Source of the DNA: Verrucomicrobiota bacterium
Lineage (GTDB): Bacteria; Verrucomicrobiota; Verrucomicrobiia; Verrucomicrobiales; Akkermansiaceae
Direction: 5' to 3'
DNA length: 64,000 nucleotides
NCBI GenBank assembly: GCA_026397725.1
Contig: JAPLUI010000119.1
Location: 62,001-126,000, forward strand
This document shows positions 8,299-23,200 of the stretch, piece after piece. The position numbers and the translations under genes are program-made. The notes under the pieces were generated by a model that had not been told where the DNA came from, did not search any database, and worked only from the letters and a program-made list of their open reading frames with translations. Position 1 is the stretch's first letter. Every line of letters begins with the position of its first letter.

Positions 8299-11200
8299 TC
8301 AGGGTGCCCACGGGCTTGGAATCGTGTAGGCGGGCAGGGGGTCTTTCACCCGGATGAAGACGCTGCGGTCACCAAGGAAGAGGGGCGAAGCATCATGGGA
8401 CCGCAAGCTGATGATGTCGCCCACCTTCACCCACTTGATCTGCGCGGGCACCACGGTATCGCGATTGAGCAGGTAGTAGGTGTCGTAGCCATTGGCGGTG
8501 GCGTTCTCGTCGCCCTGCCAGACGAAGAACGAGTCGGCGGTCTTGAAGTCGCGGCTGCCGAAGAAGCCGGTCGGGGCCACGCCCAGATTCATCGCACGAC
8601 CGTAGAGCCCAGGGGTGTCCCCCCTGGCGAATTGATCGAGCGGATAGCCGCCGCCGACCAGATTCAACCCGGCGCAGAGCGGGCGCACAAAGGCGTTGGC
8701 CCGCACTTCCCCGTAGGCGAGGATTGAGGTGGCGGTGCCCCGCTTGTCGACAAACACCCCTTGGCCGGGCGGGATGACGTCTGAGCCCCGGTCGGTATAG
8801 GGCTCGGCTACGGCGGTCACCCATGTGGGAGTGGTGGGGTTCTTGAGCCAATAGGTCGTCCAGGCTCCACCGGCAAAGGTCTGCACCTGATCGGCCGACG
8901 CGGGGTCACTGTCAGCGTGGAAGCCACTAACCGGGAAGAACATCTCACCCAGCGTCCAGTGGCGGCGGATCACCACGGTGTCGTTAGCGAGGCTGGCAGG
9001 CAAGGGGGAGCCCGCACTGGCAGGGACGATCAGCGTGTTGAACGGCGGACCTGCGGAACACAGAGTGTCGTCAGAGGCCAAGGTCACCGTGCTGCCGTTG
9101 GCTAAAACGACGTCGAAACGATGACCCACGTTGTCGCCGGAGGTAACTTCGAGATAGTAACTGCCTGAAGGAGCAAAGGTAAGACCCACAGTGCTGCCGA
9201 AGGTGATGACCGGTTCGTTTGCACTCACCGAACTCACCGTGCCGGTGAAGGCGGTTTCGCGCAGGAACGGATTGTTATAGGTGCTGCAATGGAGTCCCAA
9301 CGTGGTTTCCTTCCAGCCTTCCACTTCGGTGTAGGACGTGTGGTCGATCACCTCGTCGTTGGTCTCATCGAGGGCCGCCTTGATGCGGACGAAGGGCTTG
9401 CCATCGGTGAGAGTTTCAAGGTCGAGGAAGGTGACGGTTTCAAAGCAACTGCCGTTGGGCACGACAGTGATATGGTCAGAAGGAATCACGATGTCCACCC
9501 AGACGGTCGATGTGCCCAAGGTGGTGGCGGCTTGCAGCGTGTAGGTCACGTTGTGAGTCGCGCCGACCGGGCGGATGAACACCCCTTCGAGGGTGTCACC
9601 TGCGGGCTGGATCCACCAGGCGTTGCCCGCGCCGCTGTCGGATGGCATGGCAAACGCGTACTCGGCGAGGTTGTCATAGGCATCGCCATCCGGATTGCTG
9701 GCAGCCGTCTGAGGGGGACGTTGGTTGATCCACGTCGCCCAGTCAGACGGACAGTCGCTGGTTTCGAAGAAGTTGTTTTCGGCTTTGGTTTGGCCCGAAG
9801 TCACGGTGATGCGGGTGACATCGCCGATGATATCAATATCGCCGCCGTCGCCGCCGTAGTTATAGCTGGTATAACCGGTTGGCTGGGTCTGGGCGACCCG
9901 ATAGCTGCCGGGCGGCACGTCGTTGAACTGGTAGTAGCCACTGGAATTGGTCTGCACAGTGGCAACCGTGCTACCGGATTGATCCAGCAGGGTGAGCCAC
10001 ACCCCCGTGATGGGGGCGGTGCCCGCGTAAACATAGCCGCTGATGACACTGAGTGGGTAGAAGCCGAAGTCCAGCGTCAGATTGTCAAAAACGTCGCCGG
10101 ACGCACCATTGCCGCCTTGACCGCTGCCCGTCGCCTCCCCGGTAAGTTGCAATCCACCAACGAGCGTGATTGGCGTGCTCGGGATGCCATCGACCACGTC
10201 GCCGACCGTCACCGGTGTATCCTTCCCGTGATCCTTCAAGTCGCCTGTGATGGCGGTGTCCGAACTGGCACCGCTGCTGCTCAATTTGCCCGTCAGGTTG
10301 GGAGAAATGGCCACGTCGACCACCGCCACGTAGGTGCCGGCGGTGAGATCGTCGAAGCGGAAGTAACCGTTGCTATCCGTGGTTTGGGGGGCGAGCGCGC
10401 TGACGGTCGGGTTTCCTGATAGATCCGCGGCGAAGAGTTTCACCACCACTCCGGCGATGCCCGGTTCGGTGCCGTTGAGGATGCCATCGTTGGCCGTTCC
10501 GCCGCCATCGCCGTTGTCCGCGAACACGCGGTTGCCCAGGCTGAGGTTCGGGGTGAAGCCGAAATCGACGGTCATGTCGGCACCGGCGTCATCGCCGTTG
10601 TCGAGTTCCTTGCCACGCCCGGTCTCGGTGCCCGAATCGATAGGTTCGCCGTTGCCGCTGAGGGCAATCAGCGGACTGTTGACCACGGTGCCCGGCCCGC
10701 CCGGCTGGAATCCGTTGTTATCGTCATCAACCTGGTTGTCGGTGGTCGCCACCGTCGTGCTGACCGCCAAGTAATGCCGCAGCGCGCCGCCCGTCAGGAA
10801 GTTGGATGCCGGAATGCGCACGGTGTAGCTGCTGGGAGCGTTCCCCTCGAACAGATAATAACCGTTAGAATCGGTCGTGGTTTCATTCACCTTGGAGCCG
10901 CCGGAGTTATAGAGTTCCACCAGCACGCCCGGAATGCCCGGCTCGCCCGGATCCACCTGGCCGTTGTTGTTGAGGTCCGCCCACACCAGGTTGCCGATAC
11001 TCGGATCGGTGAAGCCGAAGTCGATGGTGTTGTCGATTTCGGCTGGGGACAAATCGATGGCCGGGCTCACCGTGGGCGTGTTAACGCCACCGGTTTGGAC
11101 GCCGTTGTCGTCGTTGTCCACCTGGTTGTCGAGGGTGGTGGTGTGCGTGCTTGAAAGCGCATGGTTGGCGGGCGGCGTGGGAATCACCACGAAGTATTTC

Positions 11201-14200
11201 CCGGGGATCACCCCGGAGAACCCGTAGACACCGCCACCCGAGGTGACCGTGGACAGCGGCGTTTGGCTGTCGGCACCGCCCGGCTCGAACACCCCGTCGT
11301 TGTTGATATCGCTCCAGAGTTGGACCGTGACACCGTCACACCCAGGCTCACCCGGATCCACCAACCCGTTGTTATTGTAATCTTCCCACACGAGGTTGCC
11401 AATGGTGGCTGATTGCTCGATCCCGAAGTTCGCGTTGGTGACGTTGCTGGTGGTCACCGCCACGGCCAGGATGCCGGCGACCGTGCCGTCGCTGCCGGCA
11501 CTGGCACCCAGGTGTTCGCCGGTGTTGGCCCAGTCGCTCGGCAGGGATGCCGCCGGGGCCGTGGCACCCGTCGTCCCCTGCGTGGTGGACAGCACCACCG
11601 TGTAACTTGTGTTAGGTGCCACCGTGCCAAAGCTGTAAGAACCGCCTGCGTCCACTGCCACGGTTTGCACCACATTGTTGGATCCATCCACCAGGTTTGC
11701 GTAGAGCGGGCCGCCCGCATTGGTGCCGGAGCCGTTGACTGTGTTGTCGGTCAGGCCGTTGGTGTCGTGATAAACATTGCCGGCAATGCCAAGCGGGGTG
11801 AATGGCATGGTTACCGTGGCGGCAGCAGATTCCCTGCCCGCCGCGTCGGTGACGGAATAGGTGAAGCTCACCGTGACCGCGCCATCGACCGGATCCACTG
11901 TCAAGAGCGACGGGGTGTAACTGGTGATTACCTGGCCGAGCGTCACCGCTGTGCCATTGTAATAAAGCGTGCCGTTGGTCGCCAGGGTCTTGATGGTGAA
12001 GGTCGTCGGCGAAGTATCTTCCGGATCGCTGCCGTTGAGCGTCGGAACAACCACCTTGTTGGTGCCGCCCGGATTGAGTTGTGAGGTTTCTGTCACATTG
12101 TTGGCTGTCGGAGGCTGTTCGATGCCGAAGTTGGCGTTGATCACGCTGCTGGTGGTCACCGCCACGGCGAGGATGCCGTCCACCGTGCCGTCGCTGCCGG
12201 TGCCTGCGCCGAGGTGTTCGCCGGTGTTGACCCATCCGCTTGGCAGTGCCGCCGCCGGGGTCGTCGAGCCGACGGTCTCTTGGGTGGTGGACAGCACCAC
12301 CGTATAATTTGTGTTGGGTGCCACCGTGCCAAAGCTATAACTTCCGCCCGCAGCCACCGCCACGGTTTGCACCACTTTGTTGGTGCCATCGACGAGGTTC
12401 GCATACAGCGTGCCGCCCGCGTTGGTGCCGGTGCCGTTGACCGTGTTGTCCGTCAGACCGTTGGCATCGTCATAAACATTGCCGGCTATGCCAACCGCGG
12501 TGAACGGCATGGTCACCGTGGCCGCAGTGGACGACTGGCCTGCAGCGTCGGTCGCCGCATAGGTGAAGCTCACCGTGACCGAGCCGTCGTTTGGATCCAC
12601 TGTCAGCAGCGAAGGAGTGTAACTGGTGATGATCTGGCCCAGCGTCACCGCCGTGCCGTTGTAATAGAGCGTGCCGTTGGAAGCCAGTGTTTTGATCGTG
12701 AAGATGGTCACCGTCCCATCCTCCGGGTCGGTCCCGCTGAGCGTCGGCACGGATACCACCGTGGAACCACCCGGATTGATCTGCGAGGCGGCGTTGATGC
12801 CGGTGGCGGAGGGCAAGCGCTCGATGCCGAAGTTGGCATTGCTCACTCCGCTGGTGGCGACGGGAACCGAAAGAATCCCGTCAACCGTGCCATCATTGCC
12901 GGCACTGTCACCCAGGAATTCACCGATGTGCACCCATCCCGCAGGTAAGACAGCAGCGGGAGGCGCCAAATTGACCGTCCCCTGGATAGTGCTCAACACC
13001 ACGGTATAGGTAGTGTTCGAATTGACCGTGTCAAAGGTATAGGTGCCATCCACCGCGACCGCAACCACCTGCTTGACGGTGCCGCCGCTGACCAGGTTGG
13101 CATAGAGAGTACCGCCCGCGTTGGTCAAGGTGCCGTTGATCGTGCTGTCGGTCAGTCCATTGGCGTCATCATAGATCAAGCCGCTGATGGCCGCCGTACC
13201 GCTGTTGAATGGCATGGTGACCGAAGCTGCGGGGGATTCCTTCCCGGCCGCATCTTGCACGGCATAGTTGAAACTTACGGTGACATTGCCATCAGCCGGA
13301 TCCACCTTGAGCAGGGCGGGTTCGAAGCTGGTGACGACCTGACCCACGGTTGCCAAGGAGTTGTTGTAATAGAGTGTGCCGTGGGTCGGCAGGGTCTTGA
13401 TGACAAACGTGATGATCGTGTCATCTTCCGGATCGGTGCCGCTGAGTGTCGGCACGGTGACCTTGGTCGTGCCACCGGGATTGACTACGGCAGTTGACGA
13501 AACCTGGGCCGCCGTCGGCAGTTGCTCGATGCCGAAATTCGCGTCGCTCACGCTGGCGGTGGTCACTGCCACGCTGAGGATGCCGTCCACCGTGCTGTCG
13601 CTGCCGGTGCCCGCACCAAGGTTCTCGCCGGTATTGACCCATCCGGTCGGCAGGGCCGCCGCAGGGGCCGAGGACCCGACTGTCCCCTGGGTGGTGGAAA
13701 GCACAACAGTATAACTCGTATTAGGCACCACTGTGCCGTAAGTATAACTTCCGTCGATGTCTACCGCCACGACCTGCACGACCTTGTTAGTGCCATCGAC
13801 CAGGTTTGCATACAGCAGATCCCCCGCGCTGGTACCGCTGCCGTCCACGGTGTTAACTGGGGTGCCGAGCAAACCGTTGGCGTCGTCAAAGACAGTGCCG
13901 GATAGGGCGATGGCCGTGAACGGCATGCTCACGGACACAGGCGGCGAACTCTTGCCCGCCGCGTCGGTCACCGAATAGGTGAAACCCACCGTGATGGTGT
14001 CATCATCCGGATCGAGCGTCAGCAACGAGGCACTGTAGCTGGATATGCTCTGCCCCGCCGTCACCGCCGTGCCGTTGTAATAAAGGGTTCCATTGGACGG
14101 CAGCGTGCTGAAAACGACCGTGCTAGTGGTTCCATCTTCCGGATCGGTGCCGCTGAGAGCTGGCACAGTGACCCTGTTAGCGCCCCCTGGATTGAGTTGT

Positions 14201-17200
14201 GTGGCGGCCGTGACCGCATTGGCCGTCGGCGTCCGGTCGATGCCGAAATTCGCGTTGCTCACGCTGCCGGTGGTCACCGCCACGGCAAGACGGCCGTCCG
14301 GCGTGCCATCGCTGCCGGTGCCGCTGCCAAGGTTTTCGCCGGTGTTGACATAGCCGGTGGGCAACGCCGATGCAGGAGCCGTGTTGCCGACAGACCCCTG
14401 CGTGGTGGACAGCACCACGGTATAACTCGTGTTTGGCGCAACCGTGCCGAAGGCATAACTTCCGTCCACCGCCACTGCCACGGCCTGCACCACCTTGTTG
14501 GTGCCATCAACCAGATTCGCATAGAGCGTACCACCCGCGAAGGTGCCGGTGCCATCCACAGTGTTGACCGGCGTGCCTAGCAATCCGTTGGCATCGTCAT
14601 AGACATTGCCGGCAATGCCAATTGCCGTGAACGGCATGGTGACCGTGGCGGGCGCGGACGATTCCTTGCCCGCGGCGTCCACCGCCGAGTAGGTGAAACT
14701 CACCGACACCGCGCCGTCATTGGGGTCAAGCGTCAGGAGCGACGGGGTGTAGTTGGATATGCTCTGGCCGGCGGTGACCGCCGTGCCGCTGTAATACAGC
14801 GTACCATTGGACGCCAGCGTCTTAATGATGAAGGTTGTCACCGAGGAATCCTCGGGATCGGTGCCGTTCAGGGTAGCCACGACGACCTTGTTGGTGGCAC
14901 CCGGATTGAGTTGCGAGGAGACCGTGACCGTATTGGCCGTCGGCGGCCGCTCGATGCCGAAGTTAGCGTTGGCCACGCTGCTGGTGGTCACCGCCACGGC
15001 GAGGATGCCGTCCGGGGTGCCGTCATTGCCGGCACTCGCACCGACATGCTCGCCGGTGTTGACATAGCCGTAAGGCAAGACTGCTGCGGGTGCCGCCGAA
15101 CCGACGGTTCCCTGCGTCGTGGACAGCACCACGGTATAACTGGTGTTAGGAATCACTGCGGCGAAGGCATAACTTCCGTTCGTGGCCACCGCTACGGTTT
15201 GTGCGACCTTGTTGGCACCATCGACCAGGTTCGAATAAAGCGTGTTGCCGACGTTGGTGCCACTGCCGTCCACGGTATTCACTGGTGAGCCGAGCAAGCC
15301 GTTCGCATCTTCATAGACATAGCCGGAGATGCCGATCGTGGTGAAGGGCATACTCACCGATGCCGGCGCCGAATCCTTGCCCGCCGCGTCGGTCACCGAA
15401 TAGGTGAAGGTCACCGTGATGCCGCCATCGTTCGGATCAAGCGCGAGCAATGCCGGGTTGTAGCTCGGGATGCTTTGGCCGGTAATCACCGCCGTGCCGT
15501 TGTAGTAAAGCGTTCCGTTGGATGGCAGGCTGGAAATAACCACCGTGCCGGTGGTACCATCTTCGGGATCGGTGCCGCTCAAGGTTGCCACGGTGACCCT
15601 GTTGGCGGCACCCGGATTGAGTTGTGATGCCGCCGAAACCGGTGCGGCCGTCGGGATGCGGTCAATGCCGAAGTTGGCGTTGGTGACACCCGAGGTGGTG
15701 ACGGCAAAGGCGAGCGTGCCATCAACGGCGCCATCATTGCCGGCACCCGCGCCGAGGTTTTCACCGGTATTCACATAACCTGCGGGGAGCGCTGCCACCG
15801 GTGCCGCGCTGCCCACCGTTCCCTGTGTGGTGCTGAGCACCAGGGTGTAATTCGTGTTCGGCGCAACCGTGCCGAAACCATAACTGCCATTGGCGGCCAC
15901 CGCCACCACCTGGGCGACGTTGCCGCCGCTGATGAGGTTGGCATAGAGCAACCCATCGGCATTGGTGCCGGTGCCGTCCACAGTATTGACCGGCGTACCT
16001 AACAGGCCGTTCGCGTCGTCATAAACATTGCCGGCGATGCTGATCGCGGCGAATGGCATGTTCACCGTGGCGGGGGAGCTGGATTTGCCCGCGGCGTCAA
16101 TCGCCGAATAGGTGAAACTCACCGTGAGGGAACCATCATTCGGGTCCAGCTTGAGCAGGTTCGCGTTGTAGTTGGTGAGGATCTGCCCGGGCGTGACGGC
16201 GGTGCCGTTGTAATAAAGCGTGCCGTTGTTAGGCAGGGTGTTGATTGTGAAAGTCGTCACCGAGGAGTCCTCGGGATCGGTGCCGATGAGGGCAGGCACG
16301 GCAACCACTGAGGAACCGCCCGGATTGATCGCGGAGGCGGCATTGATGGTGGTGGCGGTGGGCGGGCGTTCAATCCCGAAGTTGGCGCTGCTGACGCCGC
16401 TGGTGGCGACGGGCACCGTGAGGATGCCATCGACGGTGCCGTCGCTTCCCGTTCCCGCACCGAGATGCTCGCCGATGTTCACCCACCCGGAGGGCAAGGC
16501 TGCGGCCGGTGCCGCGTTGCCAATCGTGCCCTGGGTGGTGCTCAACAACACGGTATATGTCGTATTCGCAATGACTGTGGCGAAAGTATAAGTGCCATCC
16601 ACTGCGACGGCGACCACCTGCTCGACCGTCCCGGCGTTGACGAGATTGGCATACAGCGTGCCATCCGCATTGGTAGGCGTGCCGTTCACGGTGTTGTCGG
16701 TGAGGCCGTTGGCATCGTCAAAGACTTGGCCGCTGATGGCTGCCGAGCCGCTGTTGAAGGGCATCGTCACCGATGCTGGCACGGATTCCTTTCCGGCCGC
16801 GTCCACAACCGCGAAGTTGAAACTAACGGTCACATTGCCAGTAGCCGGATCCACGGTGAGCAGTGCGGGATCAAAGCTGGTGATGGTCTGACCAGCGCTC
16901 ACCGCAGTGCCGTTGTAATAGAGAGTGCCGTGGCTCGGCAGGGTCTTGATGATGAAAGTGGTCACCGATCCGTCTTCGGGATCACTGCCGCTCAAGGTAG
17001 CCACCGCGACCGTAATCGTGCCACCCGGATTGACTTGGGCGGCGGCGGAAACGGAATTTGCCGACGGGAGACGCTCGATACCGAAGTTCGCATTGCTCAC
17101 GCTGCTGGTGGTCACGGCCACGGCGAGGCTGCCGTCTGGTGTGCCATCGCTGCCGGCAGCCGCACCGACATGCTCGCCCGTATCGACCCAGCCGGATGGC

Positions 17201-20200
17201 AACGCCGCTGCCGGAGCCGCATTGCCCACGGTCCCCTGCGTGGTGGACAACACAACCGTATAACTGGTGTTAGGTGCCACCGTTCCGAAAGTATAAGTGC
17301 CGCTCGATGCCACCGCGACGGCTTGCACGACATTGCTGCTATCCACCAGGTTCGCATACAACGTGCCACCCGCGTAGGTGCCGGTACCGTTGACGATGTT
17401 ATCGGTCAGGCCATTCGCATCATCATAGACATTACCGGAAATTCCGATCGCCGTGAACGGCATGCTAGCAGACGCCGGGGCGGAAGTCTTGCCTGCCGCG
17501 TCCGTCACCGCGAATGTGAAGCTCACAGTGATGTTCCCGTCGTTGGGATCAAGCGTCAGTAACGATGCGTTGAAGCTCGCGATGCTCTGGCCTGCGGTCA
17601 CCGCCGTACCGCTGTAATACAACGTTCCGTTGGATGGCAACGTGCTGATGACGACCGTGCCGGTCGCACCATCTTCCGGATCGGTGCCGCCGAGAGCCGG
17701 CACGGTGACCCTGTTGGTGCCGCCCGGATTGAGTTGGGAAGATGCAGAAACCGGGGTGGCCGTCGGGGGTTGCTCGATTCCGAAGTTCACATTGGTCACA
17801 CTGGAGGTGGTTACCACAACGGCAAGGATGCCATCCGTCGTGTCGTCGCTGCCAATGCCCGTGCCGATGTTTTCACCGGTATTGACATATCCGGACGGCA
17901 ACGTCGCGGCAGGTGCTGTCGCACCGGTGGTGCCCTGCGTGGTGGACAGTACCACGGTATAGCTGGCGTTCGGCACCACCGTGCCGAAGTTATATGAGCC
18001 GTTCGCCGCGACCGCCACGGCTTGCACGACCTTGTTGGCGCCATCGACCAGATTGGCATACAGCGTCCCGCCCGCGTTGGTGCCGACGCCGTTGACCGTG
18101 TTGTCGGTGAATCCATTCGCATCGTCATAGACCACCCCGGCGATGCCGACCGCCGTGAATGGCATGCTGACAGACGCCGGTGACGAGTTCTTGCCAGCCG
18201 CGTCGGTCACGGCGTAGGTAAAGCTCACCGTGATGCTGCCATCGTTGGGATCAAGCGTCAGGAGCGACGCGTTGTAGCCCGTGATGCTTTGACCAAGCGT
18301 CACTGCGGTGCCGCTATAATACAGCGTGCCATTCGAGGGTAGCGTGCTGATGACCACCGTGCTGGTTGTGCCGTCTTCCGGGTCGGTGCCGCTGAGTGCC
18401 GGCACCACTACCTTGGTCGTGCCCGCAGGGTTCAGTTGTGAGCTTGCCACAACCACGGCAGCCGTTGGCGTCCGGTCGATTCCGAAATTCGCATTGCTCA
18501 CGCTGTTGGTGGTCACCGCAACAGTGAGACTGCCGTCCGGCGTGCCGTCGCTACCGGTTCCCGCACCGAGGTTTTCCCCCGTATTGACATATCCGGATGG
18601 CAGTTCCGCGGCGGGCGCCACGCCCCCGATCAAACCCTGGGTGGTGCTCAGCACCACGGAATAATTCGCATTCGGAGCCACCCTGCTGAAAGCATAACTT
18701 CCGTCCACGGCCACCAGCACCGATTGCAGCACCAGGTTGCTGCCATTGACCAAGTTCGCATAAAGCGTGCCGGCGGCGTTGGTGCCGGTGCCATTGACCG
18801 TGCTGTCAGTCAAGCCATTGGCATCATTATACACGTTGCCAGTGATGCTGATGTCGGTGAACGGCATGGTGACCGTCACCGCCACCGACTTGATGCCGGC
18901 GAGATCCTGCACCGAGTAGGTGAAGCTCACGGTGAGGCTGCCGTCGTTCGGATCGAGCGCCAACAACGAGGCATTGTAACTCGGAATGACCTGGCCCTGC
19001 GTCACCGCGGATCCGTTGTAATAAAGCGTGCCATTGGGTGGCAGGGTTTGGATCACCACCGTGGTGGTCGTGGTATCCTCAGGGTCCGTACCGCTCAAGG
19101 CCGGCACCAACACCTTGGTCGTGCTGCCGGGATTCACCTGTGCCGCCGCCGTCACCGCATTGGCGGTTGGTTTTTGCTCGATACCGAAGTTCACATTGCT
19201 CACGCTGGCGGTCCCGACGGTCACTGCAACGCTGCCGTCCACGGTCCCGTCATTGCCCACGCCGGTGCCGACAAACTCGCCGGTGTTAACCCAGCCAGAG
19301 GGCAGGGCCGCCGCAGGTACGGTACCACTGGCCACATAGGTCGTGCTAAGCCGCACCGTGTAACTCCCCGCTGCGACGGTGCTCGGGAAAAGATAACTTC
19401 CGTCCGCCCCCACCGTGGTACGCTGCGAGATGGTGGTGCCGCTGACAAGATAAGCGTAGAGTGTGGTGCCCGCATTGGTGCCGGTGCCATTGACCATACT
19501 GTCGGTCAAACCGTTGGCATCGTCATAGACATTGCCGCTGACACTGATACCCGTGAGCGGCATGGTCACGGTGGCCGCAGGCGAACTCTTGCCCGCCGCG
19601 TCGGTAACCGCATAGGTGAACGTCACCGTAATGCCTCCAGTGCCGGCGCCGGTCGGATCAACGGTCAGCAGCGTTGGGTTGAAGCTGGCAATACTTTGGT
19701 TCAAGGTTACCGCCGTGCCGTTGTAATAGAGCGTGCCGTTGGTGCCCAGGGCTGTGATGACCACCGTGCTGGTAGTGCCATCTTCCGGGTCAGTACCGCT
19801 GAGCGCGGGCACGGTCACCCGGGTTGTGCCGCCTGGATTGGGTTGTGAGGGTGCGCTCACCGTATTGGCCGTCGGCAACCGGTCGATCCCAAACTTCGCG
19901 GTGGTCACGTTGGCAGTGGTCACGGCAACCGCGAGGATGCCATTGACCGTGCCGTCGTAGCCGGTCCCGGATCCGAGGAACTCGCCGGTGTTGACATATC
20001 CGGACGGCAAGGCGGCGGTGGGTGCCGTGCTGCCGACCGTGCCGGCGGTGGTGCTCAAGACCACGGTGTAATTCCGGCTGGTGCCGCTCGACGCGACCGA
20101 GCCGAAGCTATAGGTTCCGTCCGCCGCCACCGCCACGACTTCCGCCACGTTGTTGGAACTGTTGACCAGGTTGGCATATAACACTCCGCCCGCATTGGTG

Positions 20201-23200
20201 CCGGTGCCGTCAACGGTATTTGTCGGCGTGCCGAGCAAGCCGTTGGCGTCGTCATAAACATTGCCGCCGATGCTGATATAGGTCGATTGCGCGGTGAACG
20301 TCATGGTGACTGCCGCCGTGGTGGAGGATTCCACGCCCGCCGCATCGACCACGGAATAGTTGAATGTCACCGTGGCCGCGCCGTTTGCGGTGGGATCCAC
20401 CGTCAACAGGGACGGGGTATATCCCGCAATCGTCTGCCCTACGGTGACGGCGACATTGTCATAATACAAGACGCCGTTGGTCGGCAACGTCTTGATGATC
20501 ATGGTGGTCACCGGACTGCCTTCCGGATCGGTACCGCTCAGCGTGGGCACCGTGACCTTGGTCGTGCCGCCCGGATTGGCCGGAGAAGATGAAACCGCAT
20601 TGGGAACCGCGCGCTGGTCGATACCAAAGTTGGCATTGCTGACGTCGCTGGCCCCGACGGTCACCGCGAGAATGCCATTGACCGTGCCATCACTACCCGT
20701 TCCGCTGCCGAGGAATTCCCCGGTGTTCACCCAACCTGCGGGCAACGCGGCGGCCGGCGGCGCCGCGCCGACAGTGCCTGCGGTCGTGCTCAGCACCACC
20801 GTATAGTTGTTAGGAGTGACGTTCGGGAAAGTATAAGTTCCGCCCGCCGCCACGGTCACGGATTTGACGACCACGTTGCTGGAGTTGACCAGGATCGCAT
20901 TGAGCGAGCCGGCGGCGTTGGTACCGGTGCCGTCCACGGTATTGACCGGTGTGCCGAGCAAGCCGTTGGCATCGTCATAGACATTGCCGCTGACCGACGG
21001 ATATTGATAACCGAAGTTGCTCGTCGTGTTGTCCATGGCCAAGGTGGTCAACGTGACGGTGGTCTTGTTATCCTTGGTGGCGTCAGGATCGGCGACCTGC
21101 TTGGTGAGATAGTCCGGCAGGGTGGAGGCATCAACCACCACGGTGTAGGTGGTGCGGGCGAGGTTGTAGAGTTGGTAGGTGCCGGTGGAATCGGTGACCG
21201 CGAACGGTTCGCCCGCGTCCCGCACGCCGTTGTTGTTCAGGTCGGCAAAGACGGTCACGTTGGCGATTCCTTCGCCGCTGTCCGGCAGGCCATTATTGTT
21301 CTTATCTTGGAAAATCCTGCTGCCGATGGTTCCCGCTAGGGTGGTGATGGACGCGGTGCTGTTCACCGGGGGCAACGAATTTCCGCTCGCATCCACGGCA
21401 TAGGAAACGTCTGCCGTGTTAGCGGCCGGTGCCGCCGCGCCGTTGACCAGCATCGTCACATCGATGGTCTTGGAGGCGTTGATTGCCAAGGGTCCGACGT
21501 TGTTCCATAACAATGATCCGCTGCCGCTGGAGTCCGGCGCAATCGTGGCCGAGACAAACTGGAATGACCGGCCGCTGAAGGTATCCGTCACGGGCAAGGT
21601 GGTGACCGCCGTGGTGCCGTCGTTGGCAATCAGGAGCCGGAACGTGACATTGTCACCTTTGTATGCAGGCCCGCTCGGCGGAGTCAGCAAGGTCTTGATG
21701 ATGGTCACGTGCGGACTGTCGATCGCCACGTTGGCCGTTGACGGTCCGGCGGTGGCGGTGCCGCCCGCCGATGCCGAATTGGCTGCGGTTCCGGTGGCGA
21801 TCGCCTTGAAGGTCACTTGGATGTTGACCATTTGCCCGGATGTCAGCGGGCCGACATTGGTCCAGCTCAGGGTACCCGTGCCGGTCGAACTGGGCGTGAC
21901 GCTGGCGCTGACATATTGCAGTTTTACACTATCAAAACTATCGCTAACCGAAACCGTGGGCAACGACAAGGAACCGGTGTTCGCCACCTGGATGTTGTAC
22001 ACGACCGCGCCGTTGAGCAGGGTACTGCCGGACGTGGGACTCACCAGGGATTTGTAGATGCTCACGCTGGTGGTGGAGGCCGTGGCGATGACCGCGTTGG
22101 CGGAGGACGTGTCCGTGGCATCCACCGCGTCCACATAGGTCACCAGCAGGCTGGCACCGGCCACGATGTTGAGCGCGTTGTTGCCTTGGGTGACCGTGTT
22201 GGTGTTGACCGTGATCGGGCCGCTGCGGAAGATCCCGGTGTTCACCCCGGTTTCCGTTAGAGTGACGGTTTCGCGGTCTCCGGTGCTGGTGGTGACCACG
22301 GCCGTGATCGTCTGGACGGTCAACGGATCGGTGTTTTTATCACCGTCGATCACCTGCACATAGGCCGGTCCGCTGGTGGTATAACTGGTGAGCGTGTTGC
22401 CCGAGGCGTCGGTGAAGGTGGTGGTGCTCGGTGTGCCGAGGTCTTGCTGGGAAACCTGGAGTGGAGTGGTCGAGGTCGCACTGATCCCTTCAGTGCCTTC
22501 ATTGGCTTTCACCGTGATCGAATAGCCGCCAAGGCTTGGCCCCGCAGTCCACGGATACTCATACGTCTTGCTGCTGGCGGTGCTGGCCACGGTGGAGGTG
22601 AGGTTGGCCGAAGCCGTGCCGCCGGAAGGATTGGTGATGGTGACATCGAGGCTCGAGATGTCATAGGCACCGAAGGGATCGCTCGCGGTGGCACGGAAAT
22701 AGGCCTTTTTGCCGTTGTTGACGCCGCTGATCAGCGAGCCGCCCGGATAGGGCGCGTCATAGATACCATAAGAATCCACCGTGATCACCGTGGAAGTCGG
22801 CAGGCTGATCGCGGATGGTTTGGTGGTGCTGTCATAATCGATGGCGAAACTCACGCCGCTTTGGCCGTTGGCAATGTCCAGATAGATAAATTCGCCAATC
22901 GCCACGGTGGTGGCCGAAGCGAGCGATCCGGACCATGTCAGCGTGCCCGTCGGCGAGGTGCCCGCGTAGGTGGGACTGGTGAGCGTGGCGAAGGTGGTGG
23001 CGCCCGCGTAGGTCGTGCCCTTCTTGAGCGTGGCGGTCACGGCGGGCGTGGCGGGCATGGTGCCGGTGATTCCTGATAGATAAGTGGTCAGCCCGATGGT
23101 GCCGCCCGCCGGCATGGTGAAGGCCTTGGCCATCGCCGGAGCCTGGGTGAAGGTGACCGGTGTGCTGGCGGATGTGGCGGGTTTCAACGACACCCCGCCG

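Noticed and set aside
9289..10419. 376-codon plus-strand frame
   Set aside because: Antisense to the C-terminal domains of the giant protein; composition is typical of shadow frames.
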